From NCBI RefSeq assembly GCF_000725545.1, contig NZ_JNZP01000001.1:124001-188000 (forward strand): 64,000 nucleotides of DNA. The letters run 5' to 3'. Below the pieces are notes generated by a model that was not told where the DNA came from, made no database searches, and saw only the letters and a list, made by a program, of their open reading frames with translations. Shown piece by piece: positions 25,180 through 33,231 of this stretch (within the stretch, counting starts at the first letter, position 1; every line of letters begins with the position of its first letter). The translations under genes and the position numbers were made by a program. The stretch comes from Streptomyces exfoliatus. GTDB lineage: Bacteria > Actinomycetota > Actinomycetes > Streptomycetales > Streptomycetaceae.

Positions 25180-26655
25180 ATGACATCCATGTCGCAGACG
25201 GACTCCGCCACGAGCACCTCACCCACCCCCTCCATACCCCCGGCCCATCCGTGGAAGGTCGTCCTGACCGCCTGCGCGGGCCAGTTCCTCGTCGTCCTCG
25301 ACGTCTCCGTCGTGAACGTGGCACTGCCGTCGATGCGGACCGACCTCGGGCTCTCGGCCCTGGGGCTGCAATGGGTGCTCAACGCGTACGCCATCGCCTT
25401 CGCCGGCTTCATGCTGCTCGGCGGGCGCGCTTCCGACCTCTACGGACGGAAGGCGATGTTCCTGCTCGGGCTCGGGCTCTTCACCGCCGCCTCCGCCGCG
25501 GGCGGCCTCGCCGAGGAGGGCTGGCAGCTCGTCGCCGCCCGAGCCGTGCAGGGCCTCGGTGCCGCCGTCCTCTCCCCGGCCACCCTCACCCTGGTCACCA
25601 GCGCCGTCCCTGCGGGAGCCGCCCGCACACGGGCCATCGGCACCTGGACGGCGGTCGGCGCGGCGGGCGGCGCGGCGGGCGGATTCGTCGGCGGCGTCCT
25701 CGTCGAACTGCTCTCCTGGCGCTGGGTCCTCCTCATCAACGTCCCCATCGGCGTCCTGGTCCTCGCGGGCGGCCTGCTCTGGCTGCGCGAGTCCCGCACC
25801 GGCGCGGGCCGCCGCCTCGACCTGCCGGGAGCCGTCCTCGTCACCGCCGGTCTCGCCACCCTCGCGTACGGCATCGTCGAGACCGAGGCGGCGGGCTGGA
25901 CGGACCCGGCGACCCTGCTCACGCTCCTCGGCGGCGTGCTGCTCCTCGGCCTCTTCGTGGCCGTCGAGGCCCGGACGGCGGCCCCGCTGATGCCGCTGAA
26001 GATCTTCCGTACGCGGGCGGTCACGGCGGCCAACGTGGCGATCCTGCTGTGCGGTTCGAGCTCCTTCGGCATGTGGTTCTTCATGACGACGTACGCGCAG
26101 AGCGTCCTCGCCTACACCCCGCTCCAGGCCGGCCTCGCGCTCGTCCCCAGCTCCGTCGCCGTCATCGTGGGCTCCAAGCTGGCACCCCGGCTGATGCCGG
26201 CGGTCGGCGCGCGGAACCTGGCCGTGCTCGGCACCCTCGTCGCCGCGGCGGGCTTCGCCTGGCAGTCGACCCTCACGGCCGACGGCACCTTCCTGGGGAC
26301 GATCCTGGGCCCCGGCGTCCTGATGATGGCCGGCCTCGGCCTGGCCACCACCCCGCTGGCAGCCCTCGCCACCTCCAGCGCCTCCCCCGCGGACACGGGC
26401 CTGGTCTCGGGCCTCGTCAACACGTCCCGCACGATGGGCGGTGCCCTCGGCCTCGCCGTACTCTCCACGGTCGCCGCCGCCACGGCCGGACCCGTCGCCC
26501 CCGACTTCGGCGACCCGTCCTCCGGCCACCTGGTCCCCGGCTACGCGATGGCCTTCCGCGTCTCGACGGCCGTCCTCATCGCGGCGGCCGTCCTGATGCA
26601 CCTCTGGCTCCCCAAGCCGGCGGGCCGCGGCGGGGCGCAGACGAAGGGGGCCTAG
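25180..26655 (+). CDS. MFS exporter, DHA2 (14-helix) family
   Basis: 491 aa with 14 predicted transmembrane segments. Motif A-like GGRASDLYGRKAMF lies in the loop between helices 2 and 3, and motif C-like GAAGGAAGGFVGGVL lies in helix 5, marking an EmrB/QacA-type proton-driven exporter. The N-terminus has a short Ser/Thr/Pro-rich cytoplasmic tail. ATG 25180 follows GGAGGGGG; ATG 25189 is an alternative. Its TAG stop is formed by the left CTAG of a palindromic element. Substrate unknown; placed within the catabolic block but without its own KstR box. Confidence 0.92.
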   Translation: MTSMSQTDSATSTSPTPSIPPAHPWKVVLTACAGQFLVVLDVSVVNVALPSMRTDLGLSALGLQWVLNAYAIAFAGFMLLGGRASDLYGRKAMFLLGLGLFTAASAAGGLAEEGWQLVAARAVQGLGAAVLSPATLTLVTSAVPAGAARTRAIGTWTAVGAAGGAAGGFVGGVLVELLSWRWVLLINVPIGVLVLAGGLLWLRESRTGAGRRLDLPGAVLVTAGLATLAYGIVETEAAGWTDPATLLTLLGGVLLLGLFVAVEARTAAPLMPLKIFRTRAVTAANVAILLCGSSSFGMWFFMTTYAQSVLAYTPLQAGLALVPSSVAVIVGSKLAPRLMPAVGARNLAVLGTLVAAAGFAWQSTLTADGTFLGTILGPGVLMMAGLGLATTPLAALATSSASPADTGLVSGLVNTSRTMGGALGLAVLSTVAAATAGPVAPDFGDPSSGHLVPGYAMAFRVSTAVLIAAAVLMHLWLPKPAGRGGAQTKGA

Positions 26656-26700
26656 GGGGTGTCTTGCCGATCAGGCCGGATCGACAAGACACCCCCTAGG
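26651..26700. mobile_element. 50-bp CTAG-bounded palindromic element between convergent genes
   Basis: The arms 26651-26672 and 26679-26700 are inverted copies (21 of 22 bases match) around the centre AGGCCG. Each end is CCTAGG. The left CTAG supplies the TAG stop of the exporter, and the right CTAG supplies the TAG stop of the response regulator on the other strand. Inserting into one original CTAG with duplication of those four bases would give exactly this, as for IS5-type YTAR targets. It also forms a long hairpin able to end transcription both ways. Confidence 0.65.
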
Positions 26701-27136
26701 GCCTCTCGCCCGGCCCGTCTCCCGCCGCCGGCTCCCCGGCCGTCCCGGCGAGGGCCGGGTCGATGACCGTCTCGCCGCGCAGGGCCCTGCGGATCGCCTC
26801 GGCCAGCTCCTCCACGGGGCCGTCCTTCACCAGGAACCCCGCCGCGCCGGCCTCCATCGCCCGGCGCAGAGAGCCCGGCCGGCCGAAGGTCGCGAGGATC
26901 AGGACCCGGCAGTCCGGGGCCTCCGACCGCAGGTCCGCCGCCGCGTCCAGGCCCGAACGGCCCGGCAGCCCGATGTCGAGGAGGGCCACGTCGGGCCGGG
27001 AGAGCAGGGCTGCGTCCACGACCTCGTCACCGCGGCCCACCTGCGCCACGACCTCCATGTCGTGCTCCATGCCGAGCAGCAGGGCCAGCGCCCCGCGCGT
27101 CATGCCCTGGTCCTCGGCGAGCAGCAGTCTGATCAT
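26696..27136 (-). CDS. Response-regulator receiver domain, DNA-binding domain missing
   Basis: 146 aa. The receiver domain is complete: acidic pair in LLLAEDQGMTRG, phospho-acceptor Asp in VALLDIGLPG, ATFG switch residue and FLVKD Lys. The sequence is like the DesR-type NarL regulators, which are about 200 aa with a C-terminal LuxR-type HTH. Here the protein ends soon after ETVIDPALAG with a Gly/Pro-rich tail, and no HTH follows. The stop codon lies in the adjoining palindromic element, and no histidine kinase gene is next to it. The likeliest reading is a remnant of a truncated two-component pair; a phosphate sink is the alternative. Confidence 0.78.
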   Translation of the reverse strand: MIRLLLAEDQGMTRGALALLLGMEHDMEVVAQVGRGDEVVDAALLSRPDVALLDIGLPGRSGLDAAADLRSEAPDCRVLILATFGRPGSLRRAMEAGAAGFLVKDGPVEELAEAIRRALRGETVIDPALAGTAGEPAAGDGPGERP

Positions 27137-27239
27137 TCCGTCGGCTCCCCTCGTGCGGTCGTTCCGAGTCAAGGGTGCGGCCTTCGGTGGCGGACCGCTC
27201 GCCCAGACGCGCTCCCGGGGGACGTGCCGACGCGCCCAT

Positions 27240-27254
27240 CTGACGTATCGTCAG
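27240..27254. promoter_or_regulatory. CTGACG-N3-CGTCAG palindrome upstream of the MaoC gene
   Basis: CTGACGTATCGTCAG, a perfect 6-bp inverted repeat with 3-bp spacer. It lies 20 bp before the -35 of the strong promoter at 27274, so it could be an activator site for the MaoC operon, or an operator for the minus-strand response regulator. Confidence 0.62.
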
Positions 27255-27273
27255 GTAGGGCGACCCGGGAGGG

Positions 27274-27302
27274 TTCACAACGCTTGCCGCCTCGGCTATA
27301 CA
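27274..27302 (+). promoter_or_regulatory. HrdB-type promoter for the MaoC operon
   Basis: TTCACA (27274-27279), a 17-bp spacer, then TATACA (27297-27302). This is close to the vegetative consensus and the best promoter match in the window. Transcription would start about 27309, just before the KstR box. Confidence 0.65.
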
Positions 27303-27317
27303 TGGGGACCACCGACC

Positions 27318-27331
27318 TAGAACGCGTTCTA
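27318..27331. promoter_or_regulatory. kstR box: KstR box before the MaoC operon
   Basis: TAGAACGCGTTCTA is a perfect palindrome and an exact fit to TnnAACnnGTTnnA; it extends to CTAG ends at 27317-27332. It lies about 10-23 bp downstream of the predicted transcription start, a roadblock position. Confidence 0.87.
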
Positions 27332-27439
27332 GAACGGCCGCGTACGGGACGGTCCCCGCACGGCCTCGGTGCGGCCGACGGTGCGGACGGCCGCGCCGAG
27401 GTCTTCCACCGCACGAGGAGCCACGAGGAGCAGCAGCCG

Positions 27440-28294
27440 ATGCCCATCGACCCCGCAAAGGCCGTCGCCGCCGAACCCCGCAGCGCCGAGATCTCCTGGG
27501 ACCACAAGGACGTCCAGCTCTACCACCTCGGGCTGGGGGCGGGCACCCCCGCGACCGACCCCGACGAGCTCCGCTACACCCTCGAATCCCGGCTCCACGT
27601 CCTGCCCAGCTTCGCCACCGTCGCGGGCGCCGGCATGGGCGTCGTCGGCGGACTCTCCGCGCCCGGCATCGACATCGACCTCGCCGCCGTCCTGCACGGC
27701 GGCCAGTCGGTCACGCTCCACCGCCCGGTACCCGTCGCCGGCCGCGCCGTCTCCACCTCACGCGTCGCCGCCGTGTACGACAAGGGCAAGGCCGCCGTCC
27801 TCGTCCTGCGCACCGAGGCCGCCGACGCCGAAGGGCCCCTCTGGACCAGCGACGCCCAGATCTTCGTCCGCGGCGAGGGCGGCTGGGGCGGCGACCGCGG
27901 TCCCTCCGAGCGCCTCGCCCTCCCCGACCGCGCGCCCGACGTCACCGCCGAGCGACCGATCCGCGAGGAACAGGCCCTGCTCTACCGGCTCTCGGGCGAC
28001 TGGAACCCGCTCCACGCCGACCCCGAGTTCGCGAAACTCGCCGGCTTCGACCGCCCGATCCTGCACGGCCTCTGCTCGTACGGGATGACCCTCAAGGCGG
28101 TGGTGGACACGGTGCTCGGCGGGGACGTCACCCGCGTCCGCTCGTACCGCACCCGCTTCGCCGGGATCGTCTTCCCCGGCGAGACCCTGCGCGTCCGGAT
28201 GTGGGCGGGCGAGGGCGGCGTCCAGGTGACGGTCACCGCGGTGGAGCGCGACGACGCCCCCGTACTCGCCGACACGGTCGTCGAACACTCGTAG
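27440..28294 (+). CDS. MaoC-type (R)-specific enoyl-CoA hydratase 2
   Basis: 284 aa, double hot-dog fold. The hydratase-2 motif YRLSGDWNPLHADPEFA lies at 182-198, with catalytic Asp187 and His192; the N-terminal half is the substrate-binding hot-dog. Size and motif match the hydratase Rv3538 (Hsd4B) of the mycobacterial KstR regulon. It hydrates the enoyl-CoA made by the FadE34-like enzyme. The start ATG 27440 follows GAGGAGC; an earlier in-frame ATG at 27302 would overlap the promoter and KstR box. First gene of an operon with alcohol dehydrogenase and SDR. Confidence 0.92.
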   Translation: MPIDPAKAVAAEPRSAEISWDHKDVQLYHLGLGAGTPATDPDELRYTLESRLHVLPSFATVAGAGMGVVGGLSAPGIDIDLAAVLHGGQSVTLHRPVPVAGRAVSTSRVAAVYDKGKAAVLVLRTEAADAEGPLWTSDAQIFVRGEGGWGGDRGPSERLALPDRAPDVTAERPIREEQALLYRLSGDWNPLHADPEFAKLAGFDRPILHGLCSYGMTLKAVVDTVLGGDVTRVRSYRTRFAGIVFPGETLRVRMWAGEGGVQVTVTAVERDDAPVLADTVVEHS

Positions 28295-28356
28295 ATCCGC
28301 CAGATCCGCCAGATCCGCCAGATCCGCCAGATCCGTTCAGATCCGTTCAGATCCGT
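28294..28356 (+). repeat. GATC-rich tandem repeat between MaoC and alcohol dehydrogenase genes
   Basis: Four copies of the 9-bp GATCCGCCA (28294-28329), then two 10-bp GATCCGTTCA units (28330-28349) and a partial one. The array starts in the last base of the MaoC stop codon and ends just before the RBS GGAGGGAG. It fills the whole intergenic leader. Confidence 0.9.
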
Positions 28357-28374
28357 CCCGGAGGGAGCCGCACC

Positions 28375-29451
28375 ATGCGCGCAGCCGTACTGCACGAGAT
28401 CGGCCAGGACAAACTCGAAGTCGTCGACGACGTCGAGGCGGTGGGCTTCGGCCCCGGCAAGGTGCGGATCCGGGTCCGGGCCACCGGCCTCTGCCACTCC
28501 GACGTCTCCGCGATGAGCGGCGTCCTCCCGCAGCCCGCCCCCTTCATCCCCGGCCACGAGGGCGCCGGCGAGATCCTCGACGTCGGCGACGGCGTCACCG
28601 GACTCGACCAGGGCCAGCGGGTGCTGCTCTGCTGGCTGCCCGCCTGCGGTAGCTGTCCCGCCTGCAAGCGCGGCCAGACACAGCTGTGCCTGGCCGGCTT
28701 CATGAACGCCGGCACGCCCAACTTCAAGCGCCCCGGCGGCGACGTCTTCGGCTTCGCCGGCACCGGCACCTTCACCGAGGAGGTCGTCGTCGACGCCGGC
28801 TGCGCCGTCCCGATCCCCGACGACGTGCCCTTCGAGATCGCCGCCCTCATCGGCTGCGGCGTCACCACCGGCCTCGGCGCCGCCATCAACACCGCCAAGG
28901 TGGAGGCGGGTTCGTCCGTCGCCGTCATCGGCTGCGGCGGCGTCGGCATCTCCGCCATCCAGGGCGCCAAGCTCCAGGGGGCCGCCCAGATCGTCGCCGT
29001 CGACCCCGTCGCGTCGCGCCGCGAGGCCGCGCTGCGCTTCGGCGCCACCGAGGCCGTGGCCCCGGACGCGCTCGCCGACGCCAAGCAGCGGGTCACCGGC
29101 GGAGAGGGCTTCGACTACGTCTTCGAGGTCGTCGGCAAGTCCGCCACGGCCCGCACCGCGTACGAGACGACCCGCCGCGGCGGCACCCTCTGCGTCGTCG
29201 GCGCCGGCGCCCTCGACGACTACCTCCAGCTCAGCATGTTCGAGCTGTTCTTCGACGAGAAGCGGATCCTGCCGTCCATGTACGGCGGCGGGGACGTGCT
29301 CCGGTCGTACGAGCGGGCCATCGCGCTCTGGCGGGCGGGCCGCATCGACCTGGAGTCGCTCATCACCCACCGGGTGCCGCTCGCGGGCATCAACGAGGCC
29401 CTGGAGCAGATGCGCACGGGCGTGGCGCTCCGCACCTGCATCGAGATCTGA
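28375..29451 (+). CDS. Zinc-dependent alcohol dehydrogenase (MDR superfamily)
   Basis: 358 aa. Catalytic zinc ligands are Cys40 (GLCHSD) and His61-Glu62 (PGHEGAGE). The structural zinc cysteines are 91, 94, 97 and 105 (ACGSCPACKRGQTQLC). The Rossmann motif VIGCGGVGISAIQGA lies near 181-195. It oxidises a primary or secondary alcohol with NAD(P). In the operon of MaoC hydratase and SDR it may supply the aldehyde for the aldehyde dehydrogenase elsewhere in the regulon. The start ATG follows GGAGGGAG. Confidence 0.93.
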   Translation: MRAAVLHEIGQDKLEVVDDVEAVGFGPGKVRIRVRATGLCHSDVSAMSGVLPQPAPFIPGHEGAGEILDVGDGVTGLDQGQRVLLCWLPACGSCPACKRGQTQLCLAGFMNAGTPNFKRPGGDVFGFAGTGTFTEEVVVDAGCAVPIPDDVPFEIAALIGCGVTTGLGAAINTAKVEAGSSVAVIGCGGVGISAIQGAKLQGAAQIVAVDPVASRREAALRFGATEAVAPDALADAKQRVTGGEGFDYVFEVVGKSATARTAYETTRRGGTLCVVGAGALDDYLQLSMFELFFDEKRILPSMYGGGDVLRSYERAIALWRAGRIDLESLITHRVPLAGINEALEQMRTGVALRTCIEI

Positions 29452-29466
29452 GAGGACCCCCACGCG

Positions 29467-30426
29467 ATGTCACTCCCCCTGGAAGGGCTGAGCGCGATCG
29501 TCACCGGCGCCGGGCGCGGCCTCGGCCGCGCCGAGGCCCTCGAACTGGCCAGGCTCGGCGCCGCCGTCGTCGTCAACGACTACGGACAGCCCGGCCGCGA
29601 CGGCTCCGGCGCCGCCTCCGCCGCGCCCGCCGAGGAGGTCGCCGCGGAGATCCGCGCGGCGGGCGGCCGGGCGGTCGCGCACCTCGGCGACGTCTCCGAC
29701 TTCGAGACCGCGCGGGCCCTGGTCGACCTGGCCGTCGCCGAGTTCGGGAAGCTGGACGTCCTGGTCAACAACGCGGGCATCCTGCGCGACCGGATGGTCT
29801 TCTCGATGAGCGAGGACGAGTGGGACTCGGTCGTACGGGTCCACCTCAAGGGCCACTTCAACACCACCCACTTCGCCGCCGTGCACTGGCGGGGACGCGC
29901 CAAGGCCGGGGAGACCGGCGTCTACGGCCGGATCGTCAACACCTCCTCCGAGGCCTTCCTCGCGGGCTCGGCCGGTCAGCCCAACTACGCGGCGGCCAAG
30001 GGCGGCATCGTCGGTCTGACCACCTCGACGGCGCTCGCGCTCGCCCGGTACGGGGTCACCGCCAACGCGATCTGCCCCAGGGCCAGGACGCGGATGACGG
30101 AGGACGTGTTCGCGGCCATTCCAGCGATCAAGAGCGGCGGCGAGCCGGGGGAGGGGGAGCTCGACCCGCTGTCCCCGGAGCACGTGGCGCCGCTCGTCGG
30201 CTATCTCGCCTCCCCGGCCGCGTCCGGGGTCAACGGCCAGCTGCTCGTCGTGCACGGCGGGATGGTGGCGGTCGTGGACCGGCCGCGGGTTTCGGCCAAG
30301 TTCGACACGGCCAAGGAGGCGTTCACGTACGAGGAACTGGACGGCCTGCTCACCCCGCACTACGCGTCCCGCCCGGCGGGCGAGACCTTCGCCGCGGCGG
30401 AGGTGCTGGGGCTGAAGAAGGGCTGA
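29467..30426 (+). CDS. Short-chain dehydrogenase, Hsd4A-like
   Basis: 319 aa SDR, longer than the usual 250 because of a C-terminal extension with TPHYASRPAGETFAAAEVL. The NAD-binding TGAGRGLGRAEAL starts at 13, with NNAG, Ser and the catalytic Tyr174 and Lys178 of NYAAAK. Long insertions after the second strand and the extension match peroxisomal MFE-2-type enzymes and Rv3502c (Hsd4A) of the KstR regulon. It would dehydrogenate the 3-hydroxyacyl-CoA from the MaoC hydratase. Its stop is followed by a strong terminator. Confidence 0.92.
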   Translation: MSLPLEGLSAIVTGAGRGLGRAEALELARLGAAVVVNDYGQPGRDGSGAASAAPAEEVAAEIRAAGGRAVAHLGDVSDFETARALVDLAVAEFGKLDVLVNNAGILRDRMVFSMSEDEWDSVVRVHLKGHFNTTHFAAVHWRGRAKAGETGVYGRIVNTSSEAFLAGSAGQPNYAAAKGGIVGLTTSTALALARYGVTANAICPRARTRMTEDVFAAIPAIKSGGEPGEGELDPLSPEHVAPLVGYLASPAASGVNGQLLVVHGGMVAVVDRPRVSAKFDTAKEAFTYEELDGLLTPHYASRPAGETFAAAEVLGLKKG

Positions 30427-30467
30427 GGACGGGCCGTCGGACGAGGACGGTCAGCGGTGGGGAAACA

Positions 30468-30498
30468 CGAGGGCCCCGGGGACACCCCGGGGCCCTCG
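30468..30498 (+). terminator. Strong hairpin terminator after the MaoC-ADH-SDR operon
   Basis: CGAGGGCCCCGGGG-ACA-CCCCGGGGCCCTCG is a perfect 14-bp stem with a 3-nt loop. No T-run, as is usual in Streptomyces. It also ends the small convergent gene. Confidence 0.75.
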
Positions 30499-30534
30499 CG
30501 TCACTGGAATCGCTCCGTCGCCGGACCTACCGCG

Positions 30535-30663
30535 TCACTGCGCGTCCGGCTCGCGGCGGTGGCGGCCGTGCGGGGAGGACGCGGAGTCCTCCGTCGGCGA
30601 GGCCTCACCGCGGTGCTTGCCGGAGCCGATCCGCTCCTGCCCGTGCGTGCTGTTTTCCGACAT
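30535..30663 (-). CDS. Small protein of 42 aa
   Basis: MSENSTHGQERIGSGKHRG and so on, highly charged and disordered, rich in Ser, Glu, Arg and His. The RBS GGGGTGAG lies about 9 nt before the ATG. Both ends are well defined. Short proteins with this His/Arg-rich C-terminus occur in many Streptomyces genomes as hypothetical proteins. No motif or function known. Confidence 0.6.
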   Translation of the reverse strand: MSENSTHGQERIGSGKHRGEASPTEDSASSPHGRHRREPDAQ

Positions 30664-30711
30664 GGTCGAACTCACCCCGTTGACATCGGTCTTGCTGTGC
30701 AGCCCGAGATT

Positions 30712-31884
30712 CTAACCAGCGGGTCTCCGGTCGGTGAGAGGCGCCTGCTGCAACGGCACCGGACGGCACACCCGGGGCTCCTCGGCGACCGCCGGCACCG
30801 TCACCGGCGGCTCGGGTTCCGGTTCCGGCGGCGCCTCCATGTCCGCGAGCCCGCACGGCGCCCCGGCCGTCGCGTACGGCAGCCGCAGCACGCCCCCGGC
30901 CGTCCACAGGCCCGCACCGGCCAGCCAGCCCGCGGGGGCGGCCAGATGGCCCAGTCGGCGGGCCGACGGCCGCCAGACACCCACCCAGCTGCCGCCCGCC
31001 GCGTCGATCCGCAGCGCCACCGAGCAGCTCTCCGGCATCAGCACCTGCCCCGGCTGCACCGCGAACGGCGTCACCGCCGCGTCGTCGAGCCGCAGGCACT
31101 CCGGGAACCGCACCGGCAGCAGACTCCCGAGCACCCCCCAGCCGAGCCGGTCGTGCCCCGGCGACGGCGCGTCGGAGCGGATCAGGAGCAGCCCGCTGTC
31201 CGGGTCGGCGAGGAGCAGCCGGTCGTCGCTCCCCTCGGTGATCTGGAGCAGCGGCGTCACCTCCCCGCCCCGCTCCAGGTCGACGGCGACGGCCTTCACG
31301 GGACCGTCGCCGAGCCGCCGGTCGAGCGCGAGCATCCGGCCCGTACGGTCGAGCCACACCCCGCCCGTGCAGCGGCCCCTGACCTCCGCCACCTGCTCGG
31401 GGCCGAAGGCGCCGCCCGCCACCAGCCACAGCGTCGTCGTGTCGGGGCCGACGCACATCGCGTACGCGCAGATCCCGTCGGGCGAGGGCGGCAGCAGCAC
31501 CAGGTGCTCGGAGCCCGGGGCCTCCACCGCGCCGAGCTGGAGTTCGCCGGTGGCCGGTCCTGTGGGATAGAGCAGCGAGAAGGTGTTCCGCCGCCCGTCC
31601 ACGCGGCGGGCGACGAGGACGCGGCCGTCCGCGAGGGGCAGCAGCCGGGTGCCCGGCTCCTCCGGCTGGTCGAGGGGGAGCGGCACGGCGTACGGCTCCG
31701 GGCCGTCGAGCGTCCACCTCTCCACGTACAGGGCGTCACCGGCGCCCGCGAGCCGGGCCGCGTACGCGCCGTTCGCCGTGATCGTGAACCCCGTCGGCCA
31801 GTCGGCGCTCCCGGGGCGCGCCCCGTCCCGGTGTCCCTCGCGGTCGTCGTCCTCGGCCGCCGTCTCGATGGCACACGCTGTCAT
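30712..31884 (-). CDS. Hypothetical beta-propeller-like protein
   Basis: 390 aa, cytoplasmic, no signal peptide. About six weak repeats of the kind GRVLVARRVDGRRNTFSLL, CAYAMCVGPDTTTLWLVAGG, RLLLADPDSGLLLIRSD and SWVGVWRPSARR give it a beta-propeller look. The C-terminal 40 residues are Pro/Glu-rich (EPEPEPP) and probably disordered. ATG 31884 is chosen because GGAGGTGA lies 7 nt before it; GTG 31905 is in frame but lacks a site. No family recognised. It is divergent from the iron-box lipoprotein. Confidence 0.75.
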   Translation of the reverse strand: MTACAIETAAEDDDREGHRDGARPGSADWPTGFTITANGAYAARLAGAGDALYVERWTLDGPEPYAVPLPLDQPEEPGTRLLPLADGRVLVARRVDGRRNTFSLLYPTGPATGELQLGAVEAPGSEHLVLLPPSPDGICAYAMCVGPDTTTLWLVAGGAFGPEQVAEVRGRCTGGVWLDRTGRMLALDRRLGDGPVKAVAVDLERGGEVTPLLQITEGSDDRLLLADPDSGLLLIRSDAPSPGHDRLGWGVLGSLLPVRFPECLRLDDAAVTPFAVQPGQVLMPESCSVALRIDAAGGSWVGVWRPSARRLGHLAAPAGWLAGAGLWTAGGVLRLPYATAGAPCGLADMEAPPEPEPEPPVTVPAVAEEPRVCRPVPLQQAPLTDRRPAG

Positions 31885-32028
31885 CGACTCGTCACCTCCG
31901 GCCACGAAGCTAGTTTTCGCACTTCCAGCCGAACAACACGAGCAGGGTCACTTCACACATAAGGGTGGCCGTGGGCGTGTTCGGCTGAGGGGTGGGGGGT
32001 GGTTGTGCTGGAGTTTCCCGTGATGAGT

Positions 32029-32047
32029 AAGGTAAGGCGAACCTAAA
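32029..32047. promoter_or_regulatory. DmdR1/IdeR-type iron box
   Basis: TAAGGTAAGGCGAACCTAA matches the consensus TTAGGTTAGGCTAACCTAA at 16 of 19 positions. It lies 66 bp before the siderophore-binding lipoprotein gene. It implies iron-dependent repression, with expression under iron starvation. Confidence 0.85.
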
Positions 32048-32112
32048 CGGAGTCTCAGGCTCCGGCCGGTCGTGCCCGAAATCCCCGCCAGGACCCGTAC
32101 AGGAGCCTTCTC

Positions 32113-33165
32113 ATGTCCCTCCGCCGCCGCGGCACCGCCGCCGCCGTCGCCCTCGCCGCCGCGCTCTCGCTCGCGGCCTGCGGCGGAGGCGACACCGGAT
32201 CCGACTCCTCCAAGAACGAGGACACGACCAAGGGCGACACGACCAAGAAGAAGGACGTCGCCACCGGCGGCAAGGACTTCGGCGACGCGGCGGCCAAGAC
32301 CGCGGCCATGGGCACCGACGCCACGGCGGGCCAGTTCCCCCGCACCCTGACGCACGCCCTCGGCAAGACCGAACTGAAGGCCGCCCCCAAGCGGGTCGTC
32401 GTCCTCGACGTCGGCGAGCTCGACAACGTGGTCTCCCTCGGCATCCAGCCCGTCGGCTACGCCCCCTCCGAGGGCGACGACGGCATCCCCGGCTACCTCG
32501 CGAAGAACGCCGGCGCCCCGAAGTCCGTCGGCACCATCAACAACCTCAACCTGGAGGCCATCGCCAACCTCCAGCCCGACCTGATCCTCGGGAGCCAGCT
32601 CCGCGCCGCGGACAAGTACGACGAGCTGTCGAAGATCGCGCCGACCGTGTTCTCCATCCGTCCGGGCTTCACCTGGAAGGAGAACTACCTCCTCAACGCC
32701 GCCGCGCTCGACAGGACCGCCGAGGCGAAGGAGAAGCTCGCCGCGTACGAGACGAAGGCGAAGCAGCTCGGCACCGACATCGGAACGAACAAGCCGACCA
32801 TCTCGATGGTCCGCTACCTCCCGGGCAAGATCCGCCTCTACGCCAAGGCGTCCTTCATCGGCACCATCCTCGAGGACGCGGGCCTGCCGCGGCCCAAGAA
32901 CCAGCAGATCAACGAGCTGGCCGCCGAGATCAGCCCCGAGAAGATCGACGAGGCCGACGCCGACTGGATCTTCACCGGCGTGTACGGCGACGCCAAGGCC
33001 ACCAAGAAGGACACCGCCCAGGCCAACCCGCTCTGGAAGAACCTCAAGGCGGTCAAGGCCGGCCAGGCCAAGGACGTCCCGGACGAGACCTGGTACCTCG
33101 GCCTCGGCGTGACCGCGGCGAACAGCGTCCTCGACGACCTGCGCGCGGACCTCGTCAAGAAGTAG
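32113..33165 (+). CDS. Iron-siderophore ABC transporter substrate-binding lipoprotein
   Basis: 350 aa. The lipobox is SLAAC (Cys23), with a Lys/Asp/Thr-rich linker to about 60, followed by the periplasmic-binding (TroA/FepB-like) domain: PKRVVVLDVGELDNVVSLGIQPVGY, ANLQPDLILGSQLR and SKIAPTVFSI. It binds ferric siderophore outside the cell and delivers it to an ABC permease, which is not encoded next to it, so it is an orphan component. Iron control is shown by the box at 32029. Confidence 0.92.
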   Translation: MSLRRRGTAAAVALAAALSLAACGGGDTGSDSSKNEDTTKGDTTKKKDVATGGKDFGDAAAKTAAMGTDATAGQFPRTLTHALGKTELKAAPKRVVVLDVGELDNVVSLGIQPVGYAPSEGDDGIPGYLAKNAGAPKSVGTINNLNLEAIANLQPDLILGSQLRAADKYDELSKIAPTVFSIRPGFTWKENYLLNAAALDRTAEAKEKLAAYETKAKQLGTDIGTNKPTISMVRYLPGKIRLYAKASFIGTILEDAGLPRPKNQQINELAAEISPEKIDEADADWIFTGVYGDAKATKKDTAQANPLWKNLKAVKAGQAKDVPDETWYLGLGVTAANSVLDDLRADLVKK

Positions 33166-33231
33166 TCCCTGGCCGGTGGGTTATCCACAGGCCAGAACGG
33201 TGGGGCACGTGAGGAAGGTAGCCTTTCCTCC

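Noticed and set aside
27302..27440. Longer N-terminus for the MaoC protein starting at ATG 27302
   Set aside because: It would translate the promoter and KstR box; the ATG at 27440 has a good RBS and fits the family length.
28294..28356. CRISPR array
   Set aside because: The units are 9-10 bp with no spacers; this is a simple tandem repeat.
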